The position numbers were made by a program, and so were the translations under genes. From positions 8,157,089-8,221,088 of the forward strand of contig OX246743.1 in NCBI GenBank assembly GCA_945910005.1: DNA of 64,000 nucleotides. The letters run 5' to 3'. This document shows, one piece after another, positions 15,001 to 25,761 of this stretch (position 1 is the first letter of the stretch; each line of letters begins with the position of its first letter). The notes below the pieces were generated by a model that was not told where the DNA came from, ran no database searches, and saw only the letters and a list, made by a program, of their open reading frames with translations. The stretch comes from Isoperla grammatica. Its lineage: Eukaryota > Arthropoda > Insecta > Plecoptera > Perlodidae.

Positions 15001-16603
15001 AAATCATAATCGACAAGATGACGGATAGAGTGATGAACTTTAGTTTAACTTTAAATAAAGAGAAGAAAAAAGTATATTTGCAAGGGAGCAAAAGTGAATG
15101 GTTACCATAATCATTAAAATTAATTTGAATACGTAACTGAAAAGTTGAATAAAAGTTGAATAACTGGACAGTTTAAAAAGTTTTTTTCTTGTCGTGCTTG
15201 GTGGAAAGTTGGACGTTAATCATGTAAAATAAACACTGCAAAAATGCATGTAGGCCTAGATGTACTCTGAAACACCTCTAGGCACGTTTTCAACAATCTG
15301 TCTAGTTTCTATCACAAAGCTCGTACAGTATTACTCAGTCGTTCATGCACTGTAATACCACAGACTAGCCTAAGCAAGATTATTTCTCATCTGCACCTCT
15401 GAAAGTCTCACTCACTTCCCTAACTTATTTTGTCTCAAAAGTAAAATCAGAATACTAACATTATCCATTTAATAAATTAGGTCCCATACAATTACAATCA
15501 TACATCGTCATACATGCAAGCATTAGTGACTTGAACAGAAGAGAGCTTTACTTCTACTAGTACACAAGCGTACGTGTGTACCATCCATTAATTAACTCAG
15601 TGCCATTCTGCATTCATTAGCAATAGGCTAGGGCTAGCGCAAATGTATCACAGCCAGACCTAGGTAGTAGGCCTAAAACGTAACGAAAGTAAAGCGTTAT
15701 TGACTTACTGTAACAAAATTTCTATTTTTGGTAATGGCGTCTAAATAGGTACATCTTGGCATTACTGGCTTCTTAGATTTTGGAGTATTCCTTGAAATTT
15801 TTTGTTTCCCCTACAGTGGCTACTGGCTACATGTAGGCCTATAAAATAGTTAAATAGTGCAGGTTGACCTTTCTTAATGGAATGTTATTGGTGCTTTTTT
15901 TGTATGTGCTTTTAGTGTATTCGTTGAACTGTCCCTGTTTCGTAACGCTCGACTAGTTATAAATGTGTCTTCTTTGCTTTCAGACTCCTTATGAAAACAG
16001 AATGTACAGCCTAAAAATCGAATGTGGGCAAAGATATCCTGATGACTGTCCAGTGGCAAAGTTCTTGTCTAGAATCAATATGAATTGTGTTAACACTTCA
16101 AATGGAGTGGTAAGTAACAATTTTTAAATTATATGCGCAATACCACTAGCTAGTTTGCCAGAATATTAATAATAAATTATAAATGCACTATTTTAACCAC
16201 CAATGTGCAATAGCCAATAGAATATTACATATGTTAAGGGAAAAAAATACTCATTTTTGGATGGTGTGTTCTAATTGTCCTAACTGACAGATATAAATTT
16301 ACTAATCTAGGCTAACTGAAGTTCAGGCTCACTCACAAGTGTTACCTTCTTTTACTGCATTTCATGCTGTTTACTAGCCAAGTATCATTTATCAAATATA
16401 GATTATAGGTTAGACCTACTTACCTTTCTTAAAAACCCAATGTATTTTCTTGTATTGTTTAGGTTGACAACAGACTTGTTCCGGTGTTAGCCCGATGGCA
16501 GAGAGAATACACGATAAAGACTGTACTTCAGGAATTGCGACGAATTATGACATTGAAAGAGAACATGAAGCTGTCTCAACCGCCCGAAGGTAGCTCGTTT
16601 TAG
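9083..16603 (+). CDS. UBE2V: Ubiquitin-conjugating enzyme E2 variant (Uev1A/MMS2), 4 exons, complete
   Basis: E2 variant that lacks a catalytic cysteine and, in this family, pairs with UBE2N/Ubc13 to build K63-linked ubiquitin chains in DNA-damage tolerance and immune signalling. Exons are 9083-9107, 13837-13979, 15984-16109 and 16463-16603, all GT-AG (donors GTAAGT in introns 1-3), giving 144 residues (family about 145-147). The start is MAASTQG; the conserved core reads [46 protein letters not shown] and [17 protein letters not shown], ending QPPEGSSF. The usual YPEAPP stretch is replaced by YPDDCP. Intron 1 is 4.7 kb and contains a LINE nested in a hAT element and a SINE. Poly(A) signals AATAAA are at 16976 and 17112. 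V1 and V2 cannot be distinguished from this sequence. Confidence 0.96.
9698..11646. mobile_element. hAT-type MITE (TAGGGATGACATCG family) split by a LINE
   Basis: The right end CGATGTCATCCCTA stops at 11646, and the interior from about 11062 matches the small MITE at 2049-2241 (both contain tgtaggcttgatttgaaggt). The left end is only TAGGG at 9698-9702, after which the LINE 9703-11062 begins; the MITE resumes as ATGACATCGGG. The flanks CTATCGAC (9690-9697) and CTAACGAC (11647-11654) agree at 7 of 8 bases, supporting one element with the LINE inside it. Without the LINE it is about 590 bp. It lies in intron 1 of the E2-variant gene. Confidence 0.75.
9703..11062 (+). mobile_element. Non-LTR retrotransposon copy 2 with a 442-codon open RT fragment
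   Basis: 5'-truncated copy of the same LINE family as 4262-8098. The open frame 9710-11038 starts inside the RT domain ([19 protein letters not shown]), continues through [20 protein letters not shown] and the catalytic FADDC at about 9993, then the thumb and tail ([41 protein letters not shown]) and a K/E/G-rich C-terminus ending AASQL. It has an in-frame loss of about six codons after RGD compared with copy 1, but no stop. The 3' end is a short AAC repeat (11048-11062). It cannot be autonomous: the endonuclease and RT motifs 0-2 are absent. Confidence 0.9.
11655..13485. other. E2-variant intron 1, remaining part
   Basis: AT-rich intronic DNA between the hAT/LINE nest and the retroposon at 13486. 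No exon, RNA gene or clear repeat boundary was recognised. The small open frames here match nothing known to me. Confidence 0.5.
13486..13788 (+). mobile_element. SINE-like retroposon with 13-bp target-site duplication
   Basis: A 303-bp insert flanked by TGAAAAACATAAC at 13473-13485 and 13789-13801. The head (TTATCGTGGTGGGCAGG ... GAGAGCTATGCCGGCGGAAG) does not look tRNA-like. The tail (ATCACCCACTCATCTTGATT ... GACGTTAACCCCAAAT) resembles the tails of the tRNA-derived SINEs at 4955 and 62905. The long duplication indicates LINE-mediated retroposition. It sits 35 bp upstream of exon 2 of the E2-variant gene, close to the acceptor. Confidence 0.78.
14113..14523. mobile_element. hAT-type MITE (TAGGGCTGCCCAACGAT family), 411 bp
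   Basis: Terminal inverted repeats TAGGGCTGCCCAACGATA and ATCGTTGGGCAGCCCTA (one extra base near the right end). The 8-bp duplication ATATATTC is perfect at 14105-14112 and 14524-14531. The subterminal regions are full of ATCGATATCG palindromes. No coding capacity. It lies in intron 2 of the E2-variant gene. Confidence 0.88.
14532..15983. other. E2-variant intron 2, remaining part
   Basis: AT-rich intron sequence up to the acceptor CTTTGCTTTCAG at 15983. No additional exon, RNA gene or bounded repeat was recognised. Confidence 0.5.
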
Positions 16604-18060
16604 CGGCGTAGCATCAGTGTTTGGAGAGATGGGGCGACTCTCTCACGATGCCGGCGACGATTAATTGTTGACATAAACAGAAGAAAGGAACTTGCAAACA
16701 CCTGTAATTCACTTCAGTCGTAAAGAGATGACGATTCCCGTTAAAAGCCTTTTACTACAACATTTTTAGGCATAGAGGCCTACATTCCTCAGACTATAAA
16801 TTTTTCTGCCATTAACTTGCACTGCTGTTGGTAGTACTGTATGTTCGATATTTATGCTTTTTCCTCAGGAATTCCTACTTGGGAAATCTGCACCCCTTTT
16901 GACTGAAGGTGAATGTTCTTTGTATTTGGATAAGGCTTAACCATTTAGAGCAAACAGAAAAGAGTACGTAATTTAAATAAATGAAAAAAAAGATATCCCC
17001 TTGGAATGCTTCAACAACACAAAGAAGTTAGGGCAACATTTATTATCAGTTGTGCTGGTTTTACCAAAATTTATTTCGCTACACCCTTTTTAAGCTTTTC
17101 TTATATTGATCAATAAACATTTATTTGGTCTACTGAATTTATTTATATTTAGCTTACCTGTTCTCACTCTTGTACAGGCCTTTTTGGCCTCCTTGTTCGG
17201 TGAGTGTTCACCTACATTATGTATTAGATGACCGATAACAGGATTAAGGCCTATTTTTTTAATAGTTTTGTTTAATTAATACAGTACTACTATGTACATT
17301 ACTTTTAACTTGATTGCAGATTTGTATATTTTTAGACTAATCATTAGGAAGCCTCCTCACTGGTAGCCTCAATTGGCTACAAATCGGTTGTCTTAAGTTT
17401 GTACATTTGTGATTAATAATGAGTATTTGTACAATCTAGTGATCAGTCAAATATCCTCTAGCTTGTTTCTGTTGATACACAGCTATTTATATAAGAGAAA
17501 ACATAAAAGAATAGTTTGTGATGCTTATAAAATATAGCAATGCAGAATGCATACTACCATTGATGTGGAAAATTAAGCAAGTTAAAAATATACATTTGCA
17601 CAGTTAATAAAGATATGGTAATCATGATATAACTATGTAGAGGGTGATTCAAATCATAATTTTATTACATGAATATAATTATAATGAGTATGTAAAAAGA
17701 CAATTTGTAGTCTGTTGCAAGTATTCAATGTTGCTAGGTTGAAAATGAATGATGCTTTTGAAATAAACATTTTTTTTTTAAATAAACAAAATTCCATTAA
17801 CATTTTTGAAACAGTTTATTTCTTCTTTAAAAAAATGCCCTGGGTGATTTGTATCATGCACTAAAGAAAAAGCGTATTGTAACAGTCATACCAGTCACTC
17901 ACTATAGGCCCATAGGCCCTAAGGAAGTACATATTTTGCATTTTCAGAAATAATAACTAAAACATAATAATTATGTAGCCTGCCAACCAATACACATGTA
18001 ATTATACAAATTTTAAATTTTGAAAGATGTAAATTTAACTTTCCTGAAAAATACTCGTAT
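16604..18060. other. 3'UTR and downstream DNA of the E2-variant gene
   Basis: Begins after the TAG at 16601-16603. AATAAA hexamers at 16976-16981 and 17112-17117 are plausible poly(A) signals, giving a 3'UTR of about 0.4-0.55 kb. The rest to 18060 is AT-rich with no gene or repeat I recognise. Confidence 0.5.
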
Positions 18061-18275
18061 TTCATCACTAGCTTCCGAGAATACTATATCGATCAAAGCA
18101 TGACCAGTGACGTCTGCTACCATATTTTGGCCCTGAAATGTGCTGCGATACTATATGTATTGGCATTGCATTATCGACCATTGCAGTATTTGGCATAAGT
18201 CAACGATCAGTCTGGCGATTCCTCAAACACTTTGAAGTTTGAATACAGGAGAGTGGGTTTCAAAAATGGAGGTCA

Positions 18276-18589
18276 CACAACTAGATGTGCGGTAGGAGGG
18301 GCCAAACGGCTAGGTATGTGCAAGTAGGGTAAGAATGTAGGGAACCCAACAGCTTACCTGGTTGGTGACTGCAGGGGTCTCGTAGATAAAAATTAGGGTG
18401 TATATATAAAAGAGAGATGACTCTGTCATCTCTCTGCACTAGTCGAGTGAACAAGGCCCTGTTTGGCCGAAACAGTTTCGACGTTTGTCTAAATTCTTTT
18501 ATATGTACACCCTAATTTTTATCTAAGAGACCCCTGCAGTCACCAACCAGGTAACCTGTTGGGTTCCGTATATTCTTACCCTACTTGCA
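18276..18589. mobile_element. Long inverted-repeat element flanked by a 15-bp direct repeat
   Basis: Two arms of about 95 bp (18319-18413 and 18496-18590) are near-perfect inverted copies; the outer end is GTGCAAGTAGGGTAAGAAT and the inner part includes GACTGCAGGGGTCTC. The whole segment is bounded by the direct repeat CAAAAATGGAGGTCA at 18261-18275 and 18590-18604. A 43-bp stretch lies between the left direct repeat and the left arm, so the element is asymmetric. The loop holds TTTGGCCGAAACAGTTTCG. Class not assigned; a 15-bp duplication fits retroposition better than cut-and-paste. Confidence 0.65.
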
Positions 18590-18911
18590 CAAAAATGGAG
18601 GTCAGACATTCTTGCGATATGCTTGTCTGCAATTAGTGTGTGGGATGCAGGCTACTGTGTTTGAACACAGGAATATGGCCACCATTAATGTCTGTGACAA
18701 TGCCTGAATACAAAGAATAGGTTGAGGCCACAAAAGCTCAAGACAAGCTTAGTCCACACAATAGGTCCTGTACCTACTGTATAGTCCTCCCAACGAAACT
18801 ATTCTCATGCTTTCATCACAGGCCATGTCCAGTGCTTGCTCGATGGAAGATTGCGTCGGATTGTTCTCAGTTCGTGAGTTGGCCAACTTGTCTGATGTTG
18901 ATGAATGGTAA

Positions 18912-19294
18912 AGCCCGGTTTATGATTGACGGAAACGGAATAGGGAAACGTGATTGTGAATGTTGGTAGATAGCTAGCACGGCGAAGCGTTTATGATTGA
19001 CGGGTTGCCAACGCGAGACGGTAACGCGATCGGTTAAGTTCGCCAAGTCCCAACTTTGGCGTTCACGTTTCCGGCACGGTGTACGCATGCGCAGAGTAAA
19101 CAAACATGAACGACACCAAACCAACCAATCAAAAAGGCAGCTGACAGCAACAACAACAACAAGCCGAGAATTGTCGACTTCAGACGAATAGACCCGAACA
19201 TATTCCGAGTACCAGTTAATCGTAAACGCTTATTTCACGTTTTCAGAACACACTTCCAACCACGATTCCGTTTCCGTCAATCATAAACCAGGCT
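18912..19294. mobile_element. MITE with TAA duplication (PIF/Harbinger-like), 383 bp
   Basis: Terminal inverted repeats of about 30 bp: AGCCCGGTTTATGATTGACG at the left, matched by CGTCAATCATAAACCAGGCT at the right. The 3-bp duplication TAA is at 18909-18911 and 19295-19297. The interior has further inverted pieces (TTTATGATTGACGGGTTGCC near 18991). Class is inferred from the duplication length. Confidence 0.72.
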
Positions 19295-19297
19295 TAA

Positions 19298-20376
19298 TTC
19301 TCTCATTTGTGTAAGTTGCTATTAATAATATTACACGATGAATATTTTTAAAAATTAAATCTAAATATAAGTTTGTAGTAACAAAACCAATAAGTCATGT
19401 TTGAAGAGAAGTGATTATTGAAAATAGATCCCGGGCACCAAGCCATTAACAGCTTTCGATACCAAGAAATGGCGGAAACGCCGGTGTTGAAACGATTTTA
19501 TTTCATAAAACTAAAGTAGGACGGACTATACCTTTACAGTTTAGACCTACCTCTAGAACACAGTGGAATATTAGAATAAATACGTGCTGCAAGTAGTTAC
19601 TCTATGGATCTACTCAGTAAAGTGTGAATTTTTAAACATTTAGACAGGCTTTCAATAAAAACAAAAGACTGCCAATGTTGCTCACAGCTTGCTGGATTTT
19701 GATAGTTCCTGACAATGTTCGTTTTTTTGTCCTGCACAGCATAGCCTGCACTAGTGCAGGCTTACCGGCACCGCCATGATATTTTGTCTCCGTGCAGGTT
19801 ACACTAAGCAGTGTAACGTTATTTTGTCCAGTGTACGTTGCACTAGTGCAGCGGTGTAACACCGGCTATCGAGCTGAATAACGATTTCAACGTTAGCGTC
19901 AAAGTTACATGATTGCAGTGCAGGAGCTGCTAATTTCGTCGTGCGCCATCTTAGTATTAGGCAATAGTGCGCGCATGAACACAGGCAGTAAACCGTCCGC
20001 GGAAGTTTACTTCGAGGCCTCGGGGGTTATGACGGAAGCATCAGAATACATTCGTTGGGAGGACTATAGGCCTACTTGATGCGTTCTTATAGTAGATTAT
20101 TTACATTACACACCCTGCATGAATATGTTCCGGTGAGGGAAAAGGTACAGAAGGATGACAGCTTACCTGAGAAAATTAGATAGGTTGCATCATTTTTATC
20201 TTGATGTTTGGTAGCCAAGTAGGTTATACTGGATTTCATTTCAACAAATTTTTATCAAAATTCAAAATACCCATTAGACTAAAAGTACTAAAATAACATG
20301 TTATAGGCTATACCGGTAGGTCTATATGCTAGCCGAAAAGCATTCAAATTTGTTTTAAATTTGTTATGTCAAGGGG
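19298..20376. other. Intergenic DNA, no gene seen
   Basis: No exon or RNA gene recognised. Contains GC-richer patches around 19700-20050 with CACTAGTGCAG-type imperfect palindromes (19745-19850), probably decayed repeat. Confidence 0.4.
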
Positions 20377-20523
20377 GGTTGGAATTCATAGTCGGCCCCT
20401 ACACCTAGGGGCACCCATTGTTGCTATGGATTTGTTTTGTTTATGGGAAATAACATGCAAACAATTGTTACCTTGGTAACAATGGGCGCCCCTAGGTGTA
20501 GGGGCCGACTATGAATTCCAACC
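20377..20523. mobile_element. PIF/Harbinger-type hairpin MITE, copy 2 (147 bp)
   Basis: Near-identical to the copy at 7343-7489, with the same GGTTGGAATTCATAGTCGGC ends and internal GTTACCTTGGTAAC palindrome. TTA follows the right end (20524-20526), but the left flank is a G run (AAGGGG), so the left duplication is lost or mutated. Confidence 0.85.
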
Positions 20524-22159
20524 TTACCTTATCTGCTCTCGAAAATTGCTCTCATGATCACACCATTGATTAAACAGGTGATCACACCTCTACTTTGAAA
20601 TTAACTACTACACAGATACACAGCAGGTTAGAGGAAAGGTTCTCAACCTTTTAGGTCCCACGACCCCCTTGGTAACTTCCAAATTATGTGCGACCCAAAC
20701 ACTTGTTTTAAGTCGAACTACTTTGAATTTGAAGTAATTTGTAAATTTACAAAATAATACGTAAGCACTTTTAATTTTCTTTGTTTTATAACCCGGTCAT
20801 AGGTAATATTTTGCAAATTTCAAGCTAATAAGGAATTTTTACGTATTTTTTGTAATTTACTGATATTGGTACAGTTTTAAATAATTACACTTTACCACTA
20901 CCACCACCACTAATATCAAAAGCAGAAGCCAAATCTATAAAAAAATTAATATAAATATAAATAAAATAATAATAGCAAGAATCATATCAAGATTAATATG
21001 AAACTAACAGTACTGAAGATAATGACTTACAAATTTGATGACATGGTTAATGGTGAGCTTGAGGCTGACACTCATCAACGAGTTTGTCGAATTCAGGCAA
21101 TATCTTCGAAGCGGCTATTCTTAACGGTGCACAAATGTCCAATCTATTTCGATACTTAGATTTTATGGTCGTCATTGCGGAAAACACCGTCTCGCCCAAA
21201 TATGATGAAAGGAAAGGTAACAGTTTTTTGATTGCTATCTCACTCAACTTAGGATATTCCTTTGCAATATTTGTCCAAAATTTTGCTAAGGACATTTGTT
21301 TAAATTCTAATTGTAAAGCAGCGTCACAACTTAGTTCTATGAGCTTCTCAGCTTCACCCGTTGCCAGATTCTTTGTGAGTCTGAGAAAGGATCAACAATC
21401 CACATGTTTCCAGAGCGAGGATCGTTTTCTTTCGGAAAATATGAGTCAAATTGTTGTTGCAACTTTTCAATGCGCAAGACAATCATTTCACTCAGCTGCT
21501 GAAGATTTATGGTGGGATCTTCTTTGTCAGAAATAGCTGAGAGAGACGGATACATGTCAAGTGTGCCATTGTTTACTCGTTCTCTCCAAAGTCGGAGTTT
21601 TTTTTTTAACGCCTCAATTTTATTGGCCATTTTGAATTGGTCCTTGTAGGCTCAAGTAAAGGTCATTGAGGTTATAAAAATGTATGACAAATAAGCTAAT
21701 TTTGCTAGCCACATCAAAATGCATGTGTTTTTTGCCCAGTACGAACACTCTCACTTCGTCTTTAAGTTCGTATAAACGCGTGAGAATTTTCCCCCGCGAT
21801 AACCAGCGTACTTCCGTATGTAAGAGAAGGGTAGAATGGTTAGCACCCATCTCATTTGAAAAAAACAAAATTCGTAATATACGGGACACAATCGCTCAAA
21901 ACATCATTCAATTCCGGTACCATTTTTTTGCTCGCTAACATTTTGCGGTGGATGTAACAATGCGTCATTTGCAGGTCTTCTGCTGCAACGTTTTTTACAA
22001 GTGTTTGCACTCCTGAATGTTTTCCGGTCATAGCTGCGGCTCCGTCTGTACAAATACCAACAATGGACTTCCAGCATAAGTTTTTACAAATAAAACATTC
22101 ATTCATCACACGAAACACCTCAACGCTCGTCATTCGATTAGGAAGTTCATAAATATATA

Positions 22160-22470
22160 AATTGTTAGGTTGCCCCCAGCAACCAACACTGAAGAACCTG
22201 AGGCCTACATTCCTCTGGGGAGGAGGGGGATGCCAGGATGGCAGCCAGTGCCGGTCGGGGGGTGAGGGGAGTGGACGCAGTACGGGTGGCTCTCAAGGAG
22301 AGAGACAAGACTGTGCGAGGGACGCGGTTTGTCCGGACGGATGTATTATAACCGGGGTGACTTAATAGTAAAATAGTGTGTTTGTGACAGTGTGGTAAAT
22401 GGTTATACGGTGTAGGCCTAATACCTTTTAAATAATTCTATTATATAACTATATATGGGCAAGTAGTTGG
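22160..22470. repeat. Unclassified insert within the hAT transposase relic
   Basis: Between the transposase motif FRVMNECFICKN (ending near 22133) and the LDESTD segment (from about 22490) lies sequence that does not fit the transposase. It is a GC-rich block (GGGGAGGAGGGGGATGCC ... GTCCGGACGGATGTATTATA) followed by AT-rich DNA. It is probably a solo fragment of another repeat. No inverted ends or duplication were found. Confidence 0.4.
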
Positions 22471-22841
22471 TGTTATCATTATTCGTCCCGGTTCCGGACA
22501 CTGACATATCCCCTAGACATAACAATATTATCTTCGTGCATTTCCCCATGAAATACATAGCGAACGTAAACAAGTAAAATTGCCTTGTTGGACACGTCGG
22601 TTGATTCATCCAATTGGATTGCAAACCACGGTGAATTCTTAAGTCTGTCTATCAATTGGTATTCAATGTTTGTTAGTGGAAATGCTATTTATTCTTCTTG
22701 AAACAGTATCGTTTGATAGTCAATACAAGGTTTAATTAGATCCTCACCAATAGTAAATGGTTTTTTTGCTTGACCAATTCGATAAGATATCATGAATGAT
22801 GAACGCAATGCTGCCGTAGGTGTGTTGGCAGAGGTTGTCAT

Positions 22842-23212
22842 TAGGGCTGGGAGAAAACGGTTAATTTTGTTAACGTTTATTTTTCCGAATTTTTCGCGTT
22901 TAAACGTAACACCCCTCCAGTTCACAAAATGATAACAAAAAAGTGAGTTATAATGTTGCGAAAAGACATGTTGAACGAAATAACACGGTTGATTTATTAT
23001 AATATTCTTTGTTGATTGTGTTCTCCACCGTTGTGTCCAACTGTCCACAGTCATTTTGACTCCACACACTAAGCTATGCCTCGTCGGCTCGTCGAAGAAC
23101 TGTTACATCGGAAGAATCTGTGAATTGGGTTTTGACACGGTTAAACGTGTATGAATGTTTGTACACGTATATTTTCTCGCGGGCGTTTACACGTTTAAAC
23201 GACTCAGCCCTA
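22842..23212. mobile_element. hAT-type MITE (TAGGGCTGGGAGAAAACG family), 371 bp
   Basis: Left end TAGGGCTGGGAGAAAACGG; right end CGTTTAAACGACTCAGCCCTA. The 8-bp duplication GTTGTCAT is perfect at 22834-22841 and 23213-23220. It is inserted in the hAT transposase relic, just before the segment encoding ALRSSFMISYRIGQ. It shares the CAGCCCTA outer end with the MITE at 14113 but has a different interior. Confidence 0.88.
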
Positions 23213-24239
23213 GTTGTCATATAACCTCCTGTTGACATTTGAAATCATTTTTCTTGCGCGTTGAAAATAATTTACTGGCTTGTCTTTTAATGCGGAATAT
23301 TCTGTATCGAGATGTCTTTTTAATTTGTTCGGTTTCATGGACTCATTGCCGAGTGTTTTACCACAAACAACACACAATGGCAGCTGACCGTCACTGGCGA
23401 CTGTGAATCCGAAACTAATATAAGACGAGTCGTAATTCCTTTTCTTGACACTTATTTTACTTTTCTTCTGAACACTTTCACCGCTTTCACTCTCTTTACG
23501 TTTTTGTGAGGAAAACCTGAATTTACTCAACATTTTAACGGTCACTCTCGGTAAAACACCGACTGAACGCCTCCGCTGTTTCAGAATGACTGCTGTGTTG
23601 TTTGTACGTAAGCATAGAGCAGACGAGTTAGCAAAACCAGGTAAAATTTGGGGATATAAATGGCTATTTGTGGGGGAGGGGTTTTTCACTAGAACTGTCG
23701 CATGACTAACTATCGACAAATGCGACGTAGGATGACGGCGGCTTTACGATAACAATCTACTAACAAGGACTGTACACAAGTGGGTGCGGAATGGGATTAA
23801 TATTGCAAGCATAAAAGGAAGGAAGAACCGCAGCATTGTTTTTTTAGAAGAAGAGGTGCATGTTTTTCAACAGACCTCAACTTGTGATATTATCGGAAAC
23901 TCCCATATGAACCTGCTCTACCCATCCACCTCGAAGTCCGACAACCCACTTTCCTTGAAACTTTAAATAAACTTTTGTTACAAATGATAATCGTAAACGT
24001 GTTCCTACCGTTCATTGACACAATATACAGACAGACAACAATCTACATTCCAGGGGTACGTGTGGTCGTAAAGAACCCAACCAGTAAGCAAGGTCGTGAC
24101 CGAAAATCCCTGTGCAAGAATCATCAACCGGACGAACCGATCTCTTTGATATCGACTTCGCGCAGATTACAAAATAACTACTTCCACCGCGACCCACCTG
24201 AACCTCCTCACGACCCACTGGTTAGAGCACACCTATAGG

Positions 24240-24622
24240 TTTGTTCGTTTGTCCTGCCTTAACAGGAGTATTTTATGCCAGGAGTACTCCGGAAATACGT
24301 CATTGTAACGGATATGGGAGTAGAAATCACAGTTACTCCCACTTGGACAAAAAAACGGAGTTGTCACAGTTGAGATCGTTTCAGTTGTTCCTCCTACTCC
24401 TACTCGGGAAGCAGGTGTAGAAACCTTACTCCCATCACAGTTGTAGTAAGTTCCCACTGGACAAAAGAACTTGTCGCAGCTACTCCCATCACAGTTGTAG
24501 TAAGTTACCACTGGACAAAAGAACTTGTCGCAGCTACTCCCATCACACTTACTCCAGGACAGAAAAACAGGGTTTTCGTAATACCGTACTCCTGGAGTAA
24601 TGATCACAGGACAAACGAACAA
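24240..24622. mobile_element. TIR element with an internal 54-bp repeat and a full-length minus-strand open frame
   Basis: A 17-bp perfect inverted repeat forms the ends: TTTGTTCGTTTGTCCTG (24240-24256) and CAGGACAAACGAACAAA (24606-24622). A 54-bp unit containing GTAGTAAGTT, CCACTGGACAAAAGAACTTG and TCGCAGCTACTCCCATCACA occurs about two and a half times between 24431 and 24548. On the minus strand the whole element is one open frame of 129 codons (24622-24233) with 18-residue repeats CDGSSCDKFFCPV. No target-site duplication was found, so the superfamily is unknown. Confidence 0.65.
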
Positions 24623-25761
24623 AGCTTATGATACCCTTTTATATAGACCTATATCAAATAATAATAATAATGATTGTAGGGCATCGTCTATTCTTAAATC
24701 AGTACATATAATAGCATTGTTTGTAATTCCCACCCAAATTTTGGGAGGGGCAGTGCTCCCCCTGATATGTTGTTCACTGGTTGTGAGGCTGTTTAATGCT
24801 GGTTACTTGGCTGAAGCACATTTTGTGGGGCTGCCCTGTGGAGGTCAAGCATGGCAGAAGGAAAGATGGCTTTTAGAGGTTCTCTTCACTGATGAATCGT
24901 TGTTTTATATTTCTACTTCTACTTGCATAGGCCTACTATATTTCAGCATTTCCATCTACTTTATAGCAGTTCTTTTTGTCTTGCAATAAATAGTGGTCGA
25001 ATGGAGATTCTGATCAAGTTGAAATTCCCACACAAGCTTCGATGTGGATTGAACGCCATTAGTTTATAGCTCTGTGGCAACATCATTGAAAAAGTTAGTT
25101 AATTACATCAATTCGAAATATTTTTTCCATTGGCACATGCACTGTGAAAAGTCTATGGTGTTATGATTTGCGTGCAATGCAATGCCAAGTGGAACATGAC
25201 AATGAGAGCAGCCTGGCGCCATAATTAGCACCCAAACGACTGCTCCGTCTTCAACTACTGTAGTATTATAGTGAAGTAACTGCTTAGCGATAGAGCTGAT
25301 TACCACAGCAATTGGCAACTTAAGTTAAAGTAAGGATCCAATGACTTCAGGAATACTAAATAGTAAAATAGTACATGTTTTTCATAATACATAGTAATCC
25401 ATCTTTAATTCAAAAATATGTATACTTCAAACTAGTGATCAAGTACCTAAGCCTATAGAAGGATTGGGTAAGGTTTTATGTTCTTTTAATTCAAATTGGG
25501 ATTTTTGGGTCACTTGCAATTTGAACTAAAGGTGGATTACTGTAAGTTACTGTACTCGACTAACATGAATTAATTTAATTAAACGTTTTGTATTTACATC
25601 ATAGCATGATTGCAAATCCATGTCGAGAAACCTTTTTGGGCAAGGCTCATCAAACAGAATAGACAAAATAAATAAAAATTGTTACCAGCATTCATGCTCA
25701 ACTACGTTTTGTCCCAAAATTTCCTCTAACACAATTTCTGTCATTATACAAATTAAAATAT
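24623..25761. other. Intergenic DNA between the hAT relic and cytochrome c1
   Basis: AT-rich. It should include the cytochrome c1 3'UTR on the minus strand just below 25762. The 129-codon plus-strand frame 24600-24989 overlaps the TIR element end and has no recognisable domain. Nothing else was identified. Confidence 0.45.

Larger units (their letters stand above)
21047..23533 (-). pseudogene. hAT-family transposase (ZBED5/SCAND3-like), degenerate
   Basis: Read on the minus strand from an ATG at 23533 (MLSKFRFSSQKRKES). A BED-type zinc finger follows: YISFGFTVASDGQLPLCVVC, then H in KLKRHLDTEY. Next come SYRIGQAKKPFTIGEDLIKP, the catalytic-region stretch FAIQLDESTDVSNKAILLVY (about 22620), [50 protein letters not shown], and the C-terminal dimerisation segment LLPFLSSYLGETVFSAMTTI. 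Frameshifts occur near 21350, 21605 (T run) and 21860 (A run). The MITE 22842-23212 and unrelated sequence at about 22160-22470 interrupt it. The family cuts and pastes hAT DNA; this copy cannot make an intact enzyme. Confidence 0.88.
20637..24215 (-). mobile_element. Decayed hAT transposon carrying a ZBED5-like transposase relic
   Basis: The left boundary is inferred from GGTTCTCAACCTTTTAGGTC (about 20648), which resembles the GGTTCTCAACC ends of many hAT elements. The right boundary is inferred from a GCGACCCACC / ACGACCCACTGGTTAGAG region near 24189-24215. I could not identify a convincing 8-bp duplication, so the limits are approximate. The transposase relic occupies 21047-23533, minus strand. 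Confidence 0.5.

Noticed and set aside
24600..24989. 129-codon plus-strand frame
   Set aside because: No domain, overlaps the end of a TIR element, and ends in hydrophobic AT-rich translation; no splice or neighbour support.
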